DNA of 64,000 nucleotides from Thermocoleostomius sinensis A174 (GCF_026802175.1 NZ_CP113797.1:2953026-3017025), one strand, 5' to 3'; shown: positions 10,339 to 19,138, counted from the stretch's first letter. The notes: generated by a model from the letters alone, not told the origin. Made by a program: numbers and translations.

Positions 10339-11661
10339 TTAAAGTAAATCTTTGAACAAGAGTCCGAATCGTCCTTGCACGATTTCAGTCCAGGAACGCG
10401 ATTGCCATTCAGAATAAGTTAAACAATGGCTGTCTTCTAAGGCAGATACAAAAAAACGATCGAGATGTTGAATCAGCGGAGGGTAGGTAGTGGACACATT
10501 CAACTCGTCATTGTGAAAATAGCTGCGCGGATCAAAGTTGGCGCTGCCTGTGCTGGCCCAACCGCTATCGATGAGGGCTAATTTGGCATGCATCATACTT
10601 GGTTGATACTCGCAGATTTCCACTCCCGCTGCTAGCAGTGGCCCATACAATTCCCGCGAGGCAAACCGAACGATTGGCTTATCGTTGCTTTCGCCCATAG
10701 TTAGCACTCGCACATCCACCCCGCGCTCTTTCGCATCAATGAGAGTGTCACGAGTGGGCGTATCAGGAACGAAATAGGGGCTACCAATCCAGATGCGATC
10801 GGCAGCAGCCATAAAACTAAGCTGAAACAGCATCCGAATTGCAGACTCGTCCAAGCTAGCCGCATTGTAGGTGATATACAGGGGCACATCGGCATCAGAT
10901 TGGATGGGCATGGCCTGGGCTAGATCCACACGACCGCCATCGTAAGCCCAATTTTGCAGGAAGAATCCCTCCATTAGGCTAGCAATTGGGCCGGTATAGC
11001 CCACTTCAAACTCTAACCAAGGAGCAACATCGCCAATATCTGGATCGCCATCCCAATCGTCCGAAACTCCTGCCCCGCCAATTAGCACTTGTTGACCATC
11101 AATCACCAACAGTTTGCGGTGTGTTCGAGAGTTGTAGTCTAGCGGTGCTCGCCAGTCAAACTCACGGAAAAATCGTACCTCTGCGCCTGCATTAGTCAAT
11201 CGTTGCCAATAATCATCGGGAATGGAGCCAGTTCCATGATTGTCTACCAATAGTTGCACCGTCACACCGTTGGTTGCTTGCTCAATTAAAGCAGCCGCAA
11301 ATTCATCAGCCCGTTGACCAGGGGTCATGTAGTAGGTCTCAAATTGAATCGATCGTTGGGCTTGACGAATCGCCTCCAAACGAGCGGCATAAATGGCATC
11401 GGCGCCTATCCAAAAGCCAATCAGTTCACCGTTGGTTGGCAAACTGCTAGATAATCCCATGACCATGCGCACAAAGCGATCGTCCTCAAGGCTCGGTACA
11501 TTGGCGAGCGAATAGGTAACGGACTGCCGAAAAGCACCTCGTAGGTACAGTAGCCCCAACGGAACCAGCAGCAGCATAATTAAACCCGCCCCCAGCCACT
11601 TTAGCCACGGGGTTCGGGGTTGCTGCTTTGAACCGCGTCCTCGCTTCGACATGTATTCCAT
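10339..11661 (-). CDS. Phospholipase D-like / cardiolipin synthase family protein
   Basis: About 440 residues. A basic N-terminus precedes one membrane segment (WLGAGLIMLLLVPLGLLYL). Two HKD motifs follow: HRKLLVIDG (~181-189) and HAKLALIDSGWASTGSANFD (~357-376). Both His-Lys-Asp triads are complete, so phosphatidyl-transferase or phospholipase activity at the membrane is plausible. In cardiolipin synthases this fold joins two phosphatidylglycerol molecules. It sits between the SDR (35 bp away) and the lactonase on the same strand. Start ATG at 11661; 11652 is an alternative. Confidence 0.85.
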   Translation of the reverse strand: MEYMSKRGRGSKQQPRTPWLKWLGAGLIMLLLVPLGLLYLRGAFRQSVTYSLANVPSLEDDRFVRMVMGLSSSLPTNGELIGFWIGADAIYAARLEAIRQAQRSIQFETYYMTPGQRADEFAAALIEQATNGVTVQLLVDNHGTGSIPDDYWQRLTNAGAEVRFFREFDWRAPLDYNSRTHRKLLVIDGQQVLIGGAGVSDDWDGDPDIGDVAPWLEFEVGYTGPIASLMEGFFLQNWAYDGGRVDLAQAMPIQSDADVPLYITYNAASLDESAIRMLFQLSFMAAADRIWIGSPYFVPDTPTRDTLIDAKERGVDVRVLTMGESNDKPIVRFASRELYGPLLAAGVEICEYQPSMMHAKLALIDSGWASTGSANFDPRSYFHNDELNVSTTYPPLIQHLDRFFVSALEDSHCLTYSEWQSRSWTEIVQGRFGLLFKDLL

Positions 11662-11696
11662 CACCTAGACTACCTAAAAAGCCTCGGTTGGGTTTT

Positions 11697-12506
11697 CTAC
11701 GCAGACCAGGCTTCCCGAAAATCGGCATACAGCGTCAGTCCGCCATCGATAAACAGAGTTTGACCGGTAATATATGCGGCTTCATCTGAGGCCAAAAACG
11801 CTACCGCCGCCGCCATTTCTTCGGAAGTACCAGCCCGGCCCATAGGAATATGACTTTCGACAACGGCTCGCTTTTCGGGATCATCCGTCCATTCATTGTT
11901 AATCGGCGTAACTGTGGCCCCCGGTGCGATCGCATTCACTCGGATGTGGCGATCGGCATATTCCAACGCCAATGTTTTAGTCATGTTCTCCATTCCCCCC
12001 TTGCTAATGGAATAGCTCACATACATAGGACGGGGAATAATTTCGTGAACGCTAGAGATATTGATGATAGTGCCGGGGCGATTTTGTGACAAGAAGTGCT
12101 TGATGGCTTCCCGGGCACACAGGTAGGCTCCGCGCAGGTTCACATTGATGACACGATCGAATTCATCCGCTGTTACCTCGTGCGACGGCTTCTCGGTTTG
12201 GATTCCCGCATTATTGATGAGGATATCTAAACTGCCAAATTTCTCGATCGTGGCATTGACCATGCGCACGATATCTTCTTCCTTAGAGACATCACCCTGC
12301 ACAAGTAAAGACTGTACTCCACAATCTTCAACCTGACCGCAGGCTTGCTGCATCGCCACTTCTTCCGTTGTTTGTGCCCCTTTGGGATCACTCCGGTAAT
12401 TAATGACAACATTACACCCCTCTTGAGCCAACCGAACCGCAATAGACTGACCAATGCCAGAGCTTGCTCCTGTAATGAGAGCTGTTTTTCCTTTAAGTCC
12501 TTTCAT
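11697..12506 (-). CDS. SDR-family oxidoreductase, glucose 1-dehydrogenase-like
   Basis: 269 residues, classical short-chain dehydrogenase length. The cofactor loop TGASSGIG is at 13-20, NNAG follows near 95, and the catalytic Ser and YSISK lie near 150-167. FIDGG lies near the C-terminus. The pattern NVVINYRSD after the second strand, together with SSVHE and an IPMGRAG region, resembles bacterial glucose 1-dehydrogenases that oxidise glucose with NAD(P)+. It is first gene of a cluster ending in a gluconolactonase-like enzyme, which supports a sugar substrate. Specificity remains inference. Confidence 0.85.
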   Translation of the reverse strand: MKGLKGKTALITGASSGIGQSIAVRLAQEGCNVVINYRSDPKGAQTTEEVAMQQACGQVEDCGVQSLLVQGDVSKEEDIVRMVNATIEKFGSLDILINNAGIQTEKPSHEVTADEFDRVINVNLRGAYLCAREAIKHFLSQNRPGTIINISSVHEIIPRPMYVSYSISKGGMENMTKTLALEYADRHIRVNAIAPGATVTPINNEWTDDPEKRAVVESHIPMGRAGTSEEMAAAVAFLASDEAAYITGQTLFIDGGLTLYADFREAWSA

Positions 12507-12957
12507 AAGTAATTCTTTAGATGTATTCCAGATTTGCTAGTGATTGGACAGCCTCGAATCCAGCAGCCTACTTAATATCGGCTCCATACCAGTAACTCTC
12601 GCGCAATACTGTTGCGCAATGGCTCTGCTCTAGACAAAAATCAAAAAGGTACCATCCCCTGACGACTCAAAATGAATAATCAGGCGTTTGCCATTAGCCT
12701 ACACTCGCTCCTCTAACTGCACCAACCGCTTCAACCAACGCTAGAGGAAGCCTCCCTCGTTTGATCTGCCTTCACTATGAGCCGTTTTCAGTGAACTCAC
12801 ATCCATCAGAGGATATAGAGCCGCCTTTTAAAACCTACACTGGAGGAATCCCATTAAGAGATTCTAAGGTTAAATTGAGGTCTTTAGAATGTATACCAGA
12901 GCACTCAACATTGGCTCGCTAGATTGGTACCTCAAACTCCTTCGGCTCAGTCGGCTC
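12507..12957. other. Low-coding spacer left of the IS element
   Basis: No intact gene. On the minus strand, roughly 12640-12822, one frame reads ALYPLMDVSSLKTAHSEG, then after a TAG RWLKRLVQLEERV, then after a second TAG ANGKRLIIHFESSGDGTFLI before a final TAG. The open frame with only two in-frame TAG codons suggests a decayed gene. I do not recognise the family. Confidence 0.4.
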
Positions 12958-12960
12958 TAA

Positions 12961-13873
12961 GAGGGTGTTTGAAAAGATTTGAGGTGTCAAATTTATGCCA
13001 ACCGCCTCACCATAATCCGAATCATGGCAAGGTAGATCAAGGTTTCTGATGTCTCTGGTAATAATTCATAGTCTCTGACCAACCGTCTGCATCCCATTAG
13101 CCAACCAAAAGTTCGTTCTACCACCCACCTCTTTTTGAGCAAGCTAAAGCCTTTGGTTTGCTCAGGTCGCAGTACAACTTGCACAATCCAACGACAAACA
13201 TCCATCACCCACATCAGAAAAGGTGCGCCATCGAACCCGCCGTCTACCCAAATGGTGATTAAGCGTGAAACCTTTTTCTTCATCCGTTTGACTCGTTTGA
13301 GGACACGTTTGCCCCCTTCGCGTTCCCCCAGGTTTGCCGCACTCACAAACACCCGCAAAACCAGTCCTAACGTATCCACCGTTAAAAATCGTTTGCGTCC
13401 TGTAATCAGCTTGCCTCCATCAAAGCCAACTTGTTGATGAACTCCTGCTGCACTCTTGATGCTTTGGCTATCGATGATCGCTTCTGATGGACTAGGATAG
13501 CGTTGCGCATCGATGCGAACCCACTGGTGCAACTGGTCATGAATGGAAATCCAGGTGCCGTCCAATCGCCAGTTGCGGAAGTACGTGTACACCGTCTGCC
13601 AGGCTGGGAAATCACCAGGTAAAGAACGCCAACGACAGCCTTCAACCAGAACATAGAGCATGGCATTGAGCACCTCCCACAGGTCAACGCTGCGAGGACG
13701 ACCACCTGGCTTTGCTGCTGGAATTAATTCACTCAAAACCTCATATTGGGCGCGGGTTAGGTTACTGGGATATGCTTTACTCATCTGACTCACTCAGGGC
13801 TGTAGATATTTGCTATTCGCAGCCTACACTGAGTGAGCTTTTTTACGACCTTCCTGGCTTCTCAAACACCCTC
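12961..13873 (-). mobile_element. IS5-family insertion sequence, complete copy
   Basis: The element is 913 bp. Its ends are inverted repeats: GAGGGTGTTTGAAAAG at 12961-12976, and at the right end the complement of GAGGGTGTTTGAGAAG (13858-13873), one mismatch in 16. It is flanked by a 3-bp TAA duplication (12958-12960 and 13874-13876), consistent with the TNA target of IS1031-type IS5 elements. It carries one intact transposase gene. The matching ends, duplication and intact frame suggest a fairly recent insertion. Confidence 0.9.
12993..13784 (-). CDS. IS5-family DDE transposase
   Basis: 263 residues from the ATG at 13784 (a GTG at 13793 could add three). The N-terminal DNA-binding part (LTRAQYEVLSELIP, GGRPRSVDLWEVLNAMLYVL, GCRWRSLPGDFP) is typical of IS5 transposases. 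The catalytic triad is visible as AIIDSQSIK (Asp), TIWVDGGFDG (Asp) and WVVERTFGWL (Glu). No stop or frameshift interrupts it, so the element could be active. It catalyses cut-and-paste movement of its own terminal repeats. Confidence 0.93.
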   Translation of the reverse strand: MSKAYPSNLTRAQYEVLSELIPAAKPGGRPRSVDLWEVLNAMLYVLVEGCRWRSLPGDFPAWQTVYTYFRNWRLDGTWISIHDQLHQWVRIDAQRYPSPSEAIIDSQSIKSAAGVHQQVGFDGGKLITGRKRFLTVDTLGLVLRVFVSAANLGEREGGKRVLKRVKRMKKKVSRLITIWVDGGFDGAPFLMWVMDVCRWIVQVVLRPEQTKGFSLLKKRWVVERTFGWLMGCRRLVRDYELLPETSETLIYLAMIRIMVRRLA

Positions 13874-13913
13874 TAAAGGGTAAACAAACTCTGAATGGTT
13901 TATGAATTTCTAG

Positions 13914-14702
13914 TTAGTTCAATGAGTTTGAGTCAGTGCTGGTTGAATCGATCGAAAATTCCTCAGCGCGTTGGGTGGCTTGTTCTTTCGCCATGTTTCT
14001 CACCTTGGTGTCGTAGAACAAACGGGCAATATGTCCCAGTGAAAACATCAATGCTGCATTACTCGTTGGCCCAACCACCGTGCCTACAACTGGCAGAACT
14101 TCGATAAAATTCAGCCCGGTTTTTAACACGCCTGCTCCACTGGTTGATAGTCCCCAGACGGCTAGTAATTCACCTCGTCGCGTGGGATCATTTAAAGAGA
14201 ACCCATAGATGGCGGCAATGTGGTAAGTCAGTTCAGCTTGTAGAGCAGCGATCGCTGTGAGATCAACCGCAAACAAAGATAGAGCCAGCGGTGGGGCCGC
14301 ATTCGTCAAGAACCCAATACCAGCCGCCTTTAAGGTGATGTCGTTGATCACGCGATTGGCCAGTTCTTCCGGCGTTTCCAGCGGATACTTTTGTTTTAAA
14401 TCGGCAACCTCGCGTTCAACTTTTGCGACATCTACTTGACCAATGGCTGCCATCAGCCAGCGAAGACCTGGTACACGGGTTGCATATTGCACAAAGGAGT
14501 TCTCAGCAATGGGTGTAACAATTTGCCCTACGGTTTCGGTACTCCGTTCTACCAGGTCATGCAGGACATTGCCGATCGCTTCTCCGGCTTCAGAGGTCAG
14601 CTTGACGGCATTGGCAATAGCCTCGTTCATTGCATCCATATTTTGTTGATTAGATTGAGACTGGGACGATTGATCTTGAGAGGATGGATCTTGGACGGTC
14701 AT
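13914..14702 (-). CDS. EcsC family protein
   Basis: 262 residues. A Gln/Ser-rich N-terminus (~1-25) leads into a helical domain: GLRWLMAAIGQVDVAKVERE, LANRVINDITLKAAGIGFLT and hydrophobic PPLALSLFAVDLTAIAALQ, then YHIAAIYGFSLNDPTRRGE. This pattern is the EcsC domain, named after a Bacillus gene beside an ABC transporter; its biochemical role is unclear. There is no transporter next to it here. It lies 40 bp from the IS element, which inserted just beyond its 3' end without damaging it. Confidence 0.75.
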   Translation of the reverse strand: MTVQDPSSQDQSSQSQSNQQNMDAMNEAIANAVKLTSEAGEAIGNVLHDLVERSTETVGQIVTPIAENSFVQYATRVPGLRWLMAAIGQVDVAKVEREVADLKQKYPLETPEELANRVINDITLKAAGIGFLTNAAPPLALSLFAVDLTAIAALQAELTYHIAAIYGFSLNDPTRRGELLAVWGLSTSGAGVLKTGLNFIEVLPVVGTVVGPTSNAALMFSLGHIARLFYDTKVRNMAKEQATQRAEEFSIDSTSTDSNSLN

Positions 14703-14910
14703 GATGTTAGTGAACCTTAACCTTACAACCTTAAATAGGAACGCTCCTTGGATGAGGAGCGACTTTTTCCTATATGTTCCACTTTAGAAAAGAATGTCTC
14801 CAGCATCCTCTACCTTTTGGTGAACGCCGATCGTTGCCTAGCGGCTATGAATCGTTGCGATTGCCTTGTCGCATTTTGTATGGATATTCAAATAAATAGA
14901 TTGAGTCAGA

Positions 14911-14970
14911 TAAATAGATCGAGTAAGAGCCTGTTGCTTGTAAATAGATCGAGTAAGAGCCTGTTGCTTG
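14911..14970. repeat. 30-bp tandem direct repeat (two exact copies)
   Basis: Two identical 30-base units abut at 14911-14940 and 14941-14970, each beginning TAAATAGATCGAGTAAGAGC. A shorter degenerate third copy (TAAATAGATTGAGTCAGA) lies at ~14893-14910. They fall between the divergent 5' side of the EcsC gene and the 3' end of the XRE regulator gene. Likely replication slippage; no coding role is seen. Confidence 0.85.
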
Positions 14971-14985
14971 GCGTGTTCGTAGATA

Positions 14986-15258
14986 TTACTTTACCTTTTG
15001 TGGGCTACAGTCGTCCGGCAATTCCTCAAGGGTAACCTTCAGAGCACGACATAACGCTTTTACCTGTGGAATGGTTAATTCTGGTTGATATTCGCCGCGT
15101 TCCCACGCACTGATTGCACGCCGTGAAACCGTTCCAGATCCGGTTTTGTCTGGAATTTGTTTAGCGAGTTCCGCTTGGGTTAACCCCACTTGCAAGCGCA
15201 ATTGTTTGAGAGGCGAAATCCATTGCTCTCGACTGGGTTGGTTTCTGTCCGTTAGCAT
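14986..15258 (-). CDS. XRE-family helix-turn-helix transcriptional regulator
   Basis: 90 residues from the ATG at 15258. A Cro/C1-type DNA-binding domain occupies ~20-80: LKQLRLQVGLTQAELAKQIP for the first helices, then SRRAISAWERGEYQPELTIP for the recognition region, and VKALCRALKVTLEELPDD for the last helix. No ligand domain is present, so it resembles a stand-alone repressor. An inverted repeat 57 bp upstream of the start may be its operator. No partner toxin gene is adjacent, so a toxin-antitoxin role is unsupported. Confidence 0.88.
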   Translation of the reverse strand: MLTDRNQPSREQWISPLKQLRLQVGLTQAELAKQIPDKTGSGTVSRRAISAWERGEYQPELTIPQVKALCRALKVTLEELPDDCSPQKVK

Positions 15259-15314
15259 AGGAGCGCGACCAGAAAACACGATATTAGATTTGAGGGCCTT
15301 GTGCCTAGACCGAA

Positions 15315-15332
15315 CTTGTCTGGGACGACAAG
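15315..15332. promoter_or_regulatory. Candidate operator upstream of the XRE regulator
   Basis: CTTGTC (15315-15320) and GACAAG (15327-15332) form a perfect 6-bp inverted repeat with a 6-base spacer. It lies 57 bp upstream of the regulator start, a normal distance for autoregulation. Binding is inferred from symmetry and position only. Confidence 0.35.
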
Positions 15333-16245
15333 ATTCAATTCAGGCAACTTGACAGGATGAACTTTGAGAAGTAGGCTTCCTATTAAGCAATGAGTGTCGG
15401 CAAATTTGCTGGTTTTTTGCCGAATCACGTTACCCACTGAGATCAGATTGGGGTCAAAAATTGGGGGCATTTACAAAGGAAATTTAATTTCTTGAAAGTT
15501 TATTCTGATTGGGGCTTCTTGTACCTGTGTACCAGTTAAAGAACTGATCAACAGATATCCCATTTTTGCGAACAACGCATCGATGAGTTGAGAAAAGTGG
15601 GAGACATCACCAAAAAACTGTTGGGTACATCAGTAATTTCCTAAAACAACTCCTGCTTATATCCCCTAAGAGAATGGCGTAATTTACATAGTATTTTGCA
15701 ATACATCAAAGGCGTTTCTTGAACGTTTCGATTTGGTGTTTTCTTAATAAACACTACTGTTTATTTTTTCGATCGAATTTGATCAAATTCGATCGTCTTT
15801 TCGTATGCAAAAACTCAGAATATAAATAATAAATAAATAGGAAAATTTTATTAATTTAAAAAGAATTAGACTTTCAGCACCGAGGCTCTACATATAGAGT
15901 TTATTCCAAATAAAATAAACTATTAACTCTATATATGCGGCTTACTAGCGATAAATTAACCGTTCAAAAAACATTTAAAAGCTAAATAAACCAGATCGAA
16001 CTATTCACTTGTTTCGGGAATTGTGCTAACTTCTAATAGTAAAGAAATTCTCTTTTTGAGATTTCTTTAAACCATGTTAACCAAGGTTTCTTAAACTATA
16101 TATCCACTCTTCTTAATCCGCTTGCTTTATACAATTAGCAAGTTTGTTTTTGTTAGATGGGTATGGAACTTTGGCTGGACGCTTCAGGTTGAAGGTGTCG
16201 CTAGCATGGCTACTCACGATACTTAAATTATGAGGAAAAAGCTCT
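15333..16245. other. AT-rich spacer with long palindrome, no gene found
   Basis: About 0.9 kb without a supportable gene, strongly AT-rich from ~15700 to 16150. It contains a perfect 26-bp palindrome at 15770-15795 (arms CGATCGAATTTGA) and an imperfect hairpin at ~15893-15937 with arms ATATAGAGTT and AACTCTATAT. It is likely the long 5' region of the Tyr-rich small protein gene. Confidence 0.5.
15770..15795. repeat. Perfect 26-bp palindrome
   Basis: The sequence from 15770 to 15795 is its own reverse complement, centred on TGATCA with CGATCG at both outer ends. It sits in AT-rich DNA, preceded by a T-run and followed by TCTTTTCG. It could be a protein-binding site, a terminator-like stem or a HIP1-derived repeat. 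Confidence 0.6.
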
Positions 16246-16515
16246 ATGGAGACTCTCGCTTATCTGCACTTGGTTGAAGATTACGAAGCTTCTGATGACA
16301 AAGCCGTTAACCTGCAAGGACTAAAGAAAGCCACGATCGTAGGCTTGGTAGGTGCCGCTGCGGTGGTGGGTGGTGTCGTTGGCACGGCGGATTCTGCCTC
16401 TGCCTATGGCTACTATGGCTGTGGTCGTCACTGCTATCGTAGCTATCGGCCTCGTTACTACTCCTATCACTACTACCGTCCGGTTCGCTATCACTACTAC
16501 AATCCCTGCTGGTAG
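16246..16515 (+). CDS. Small Tyr-rich protein of unknown function
   Basis: 89 residues with three parts. The N-terminus METLAYLHLVEDYEASDD resembles a leader shared by several small cyanobacterial proteins (from memory). A hydrophobic stretch follows (KKATIVGLVGAAAVVGGVVG, ~28-47) ending in ADSASAYG, which looks like a signal-peptide cleavage region. The C-terminal ~35 residues are almost all Tyr, Arg, His and Cys (YGYYGCGRHCYRSYRPRYY and similar). It starts with ATG after GAGGAAAAAG. The product is probably exported; the role is unknown. Confidence 0.7.
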   Translation: METLAYLHLVEDYEASDDKAVNLQGLKKATIVGLVGAAAVVGGVVGTADSASAYGYYGCGRHCYRSYRPRYYSYHYYRPVRYHYYNPCW

Positions 16516-16589
16516 GTTGCAAAACCATCCATGCCGGTGATGTAGAGTGTTAGTCCATGCTGTGACAATTGTTGTTATGAACACTCATT

Positions 16590-16633
16590 CCCGCATTTGC
16601 TTTGGCCGCATATTGTTGGCTGGCAGATGCGGG
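16590..16633. repeat. Hairpin between convergent genes
   Basis: CCCGCAT (16590-16596) pairs with ATGCGGG (16627-16633), with TTGC/GCAG continuing partly inside. It lies between the convergent small-protein gene and coaBC. There is no strong T-run, so terminator function is possible but not shown. Confidence 0.35.
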
Positions 16634-16689
16634 AAATCCATTCAATCCCTGTTCATTGAGGTTTCGATCGATAGCTGCTACAAATTTGC

Positions 16690-17904
16690 CTAACCAAGGG
16701 CATTAATGAAGTCATAAATGCAATGGGCAAGTTCTAACTTGCAGCACGGTGGCACAATTGTTTGCTGCCCATGGCGATCGAGAAGAATAGCTTGATTTTG
16801 CTCGCTACCAAACCCGCTGTTTGGCTGATCAATTGGATTCGCCACAATCGCATCGAGATGTTTTCGCTGTAGTTTTTCTAGGGCTGGGGGGACAATCTCC
16901 CCGGTTTGGGCCGCAAACCCAATCAAACGCTGGTGAGGTTGTTTTATCTGACTTAAGGCAGCAGCAATGTCCGGAGCAAACTCTAGGGGCAAAGACTGGG
17001 GTAACGATCGCTTCGGTAGCTTTTCTGAACTGATATGAGCCGGACGCACATCCGCTACGGCCGCTGCCATGATGATCCAGTCGGCTTGGGAAACATGCGT
17101 CAACATAGCCTGATGCATTTCAGCCGCACTAATCACTGCCACCTGTTGCACCTGCGGAATCATCGACAGCAATTGACTGTCTATTGGAGCATGAACCAGT
17201 GTTACCGTTGCCCCCCGATGTTGCGCTGCTTGCGCTAAGGCAATACCCATTTTTCCACTCGATGGGTTGCCAATAAACCGTACCGGATCAAAATGCTCGC
17301 GTGTGCCACCTGCACTAATCAAAATATGCTTACCAGCAAGATCTCGCCGTCCTTGGGTGTACAACAGCGATCGAAGCTGCGCCACTATCTCAGTCGGTTC
17401 GGCCATGCGTCCAGCCCCAACTCGATCGCACGCCAAAATTCCGGCTCCGGGTCCAACCGTGTGAACGCGATCGTCTGAACAAAGTTGCTGCCAGTTGCGT
17501 TGCACCGCTGCTTGCTGCCACATGTCGGTATTCATAGCAGGAGCCAGCAACACAGGGCAGGTGGAAGCCAGAACCGTGTTGGTCAGCAAGTTATCTGCCA
17601 ATCCGTGCGCTAGTTTGGCCAGGGTATTGGCTGTCAGGGGAGCAATGAGCAATACCTCAGCCCATTCTCCCAACTCAATGTGCAGCGGACGAGAGTAAGT
17701 GGGTTGCCAAAATTCTTGATCTGTATAAGCCGGATGGCGAGACAAACTCGCAAAGGTGAGGGGAGTGACAAACTGCTGCGATCGATCGGTGAGCATCACC
17801 CGCACCTCGGCCCCTGCTTTAGCCAGGGTTGAAACCACCTCACAAACTTTGTAAGCGGCAATCCCCCCGCCCACCCCAATCAGAATGCGTTTTCCTAGCA
17901 CCAT
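16690..17904 (-). CDS. coaBC: Bifunctional phosphopantothenoylcysteine decarboxylase / phosphopantothenate-cysteine ligase
   Basis: Two consecutive steps of coenzyme A synthesis. The N-terminal CoaC flavoprotein (~1-185) shows [13 protein letters not shown], the substrate-clamping PAMNTDMW and the [18 protein letters not shown] flap with its catalytic Cys. The C-terminal CoaB ligase (~190-404) shows [27 protein letters not shown] and AAAVADVRP. The 404-residue length is normal for the fusion. ATG start at 17904. It appears monocistronic. Confidence 0.97.
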   Translation of the reverse strand: MVLGKRILIGVGGGIAAYKVCEVVSTLAKAGAEVRVMLTDRSQQFVTPLTFASLSRHPAYTDQEFWQPTYSRPLHIELGEWAEVLLIAPLTANTLAKLAHGLADNLLTNTVLASTCPVLLAPAMNTDMWQQAAVQRNWQQLCSDDRVHTVGPGAGILACDRVGAGRMAEPTEIVAQLRSLLYTQGRRDLAGKHILISAGGTREHFDPVRFIGNPSSGKMGIALAQAAQHRGATVTLVHAPIDSQLLSMIPQVQQVAVISAAEMHQAMLTHVSQADWIIMAAAVADVRPAHISSEKLPKRSLPQSLPLEFAPDIAAALSQIKQPHQRLIGFAAQTGEIVPPALEKLQRKHLDAIVANPIDQPNSGFGSEQNQAILLDRHGQQTIVPPCCKLELAHCIYDFINALG

Positions 17905-18137
17905 GAGTTAATAGCTTGACGATCGTTTGGAGTGTCTTAGTCGGCAACGTCTCTCAGTCTTTCAGGTAGTATCATATGCCCCCATTCACCCAAGCATCAA
18001 AAACGAATCTATGGGCGTTTGAGATAATTTGAGATGGGTAATTGAGATGGGTGATTAGGAGTTAATTACAGTGAAGTCGAACGATAAGCTGACTGAACTG
18101 TAAACTGCGCAAGCTCAAAACAGATCGTCAAACTCGG

Positions 18138-18350
18138 CTAAGCCTCATCATAGGCTTCCAGATCCAGCAAATAGAGATAGGGTTCAACTAATTCAGGTCG
18201 TTGGAACGCGATCGCCCGCAGAAAGTGCCAGTCTTCCAAGCCTTCAAAAGGATTGGTGTATTCGTCTTGTTCCAACCGCTTAGCCAAGTCAGCAATCTCT
18301 GCTTCAGTAACCTTGGCAACGTCTTGCCCAGAAAAGTGCAACGTTTTCAT
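18138..18350 (-). CDS. DUF2555 family protein
   Basis: 70 residues, acidic and helical, no membrane segment. The sequence VTEAEIADLAKRLEQDEYTN followed by PFEGLEDWHFLRAIAFQRPE matches DUF2555, a short protein family conserved in cyanobacteria. Its function is not known to me. It has its own ATG at 18350 and is separated from neighbours by more than 100 bp on each side. Confidence 0.85.
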   Translation of the reverse strand: MKTLHFSGQDVAKVTEAEIADLAKRLEQDEYTNPFEGLEDWHFLRAIAFQRPELVEPYLYLLDLEAYDEA

Positions 18351-18457
18351 CTCCGCCCCTCCTGTTTGCGCATCTTGCCTTGATCGAAATTGATCGAACC
18401 TTGATTGAACCCGTTCAAAATTTCCGCAATGCTACAGATGCCGCCTCTTTCCCTATC

Positions 18458-19138
18458 CTATAGCGGTTTTGAGGGGGAATCGGGAGAAATCACCGTTTCT
18501 TCTATAAAACTTTGCATCAATCTCAAAACATGTGGCTGAATTTCATGTCCCATGTCAAGTTCCCGGTACTGCACAGCTACACCCAAGGCGAGTAACTGAT
18601 CGCGAGCTTGATGAGCCGCCGCTAAAGGCACAACCTGATCCTGCCGCCCATGTACCATCAACACCGGAGGTACAGAGGCAGAACCTTCGCCAATTGCTAA
18701 CCGTGCTGGTGCATGAATATAGCCACTCAGCACCATCAATGCCGCCAGCGGTAACTTGAGTCCGACATCCAGAGTCATGGCCCCACCCTGAGAAAACCCT
18801 GCCAACACGGTGCGGGATAGGGGAATTCCGGTTGTGGATTCTAGCGATCGCAACCATTCAATTAGCTGTTGACGGCTTTGGGTCAACTCGGGTTGATCGT
18901 AAAACTCAGGATTGCTGAGAAATGTGTAGTTTTCCGGAAAGTTGTACCAAACTCGACCGATCGGGGAATACAAGTAGGGGAACGGCGCATCTGGAAACAC
19001 AAACTGGTAATTGGGTAAGTTCAAAAAAGACGCCAGAGCGGATACATCCTGGGCATTGGCGCCCCAGCCATGCAGCATCACCAGTAACCCTTGGGCTTGT
19101 CCCCGTTGGGGAGGAATCGCGATCGTTTGCAGAGACAC
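18458..19138 (-). CDS. Alpha/beta hydrolase, phospholipase/carboxylesterase family
   Basis: About 226 residues. VMLHGWGANAQDV supplies the oxyanion region, GFSQGGAM the nucleophile elbow Ser, HGRQDQVVPL the catalytic Asp region and MGHEIQP the His. All members of the triad are present. Relatives are cytosolic esterases of broad substrate range. No ATG is available in frame; the GTG at 19138 is chosen because it yields MSLQTIAIPP, the usual N-terminus of cyanobacterial members. A TTG at 19180 is the alternative. Confidence 0.85.
   Translation of the reverse strand: MSLQTIAIPPQRGQAQGLLVMLHGWGANAQDVSALASFLNLPNYQFVFPDAPFPYLYSPIGRVWYNFPENYTFLSNPEFYDQPELTQSRQQLIEWLRSLESTTGIPLSRTVLAGFSQGGAMTLDVGLKLPLAALMVLSGYIHAPARLAIGEGSASVPPVLMVHGRQDQVVPLAAAHQARDQLLALGVAVQYRELDMGHEIQPHVLRLMQSFIEETVISPDSPSKPL

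Noticed and set aside
14893-14970. Repeat array considered as a CRISPR
   Set aside because: The units abut without spacers and there are no cas genes.
15252-15470. 72-codon minus-strand frame upstream of the XRE gene
   Set aside because: It overlaps the XRE start region and candidate operator and shows no domain or ribosome site.
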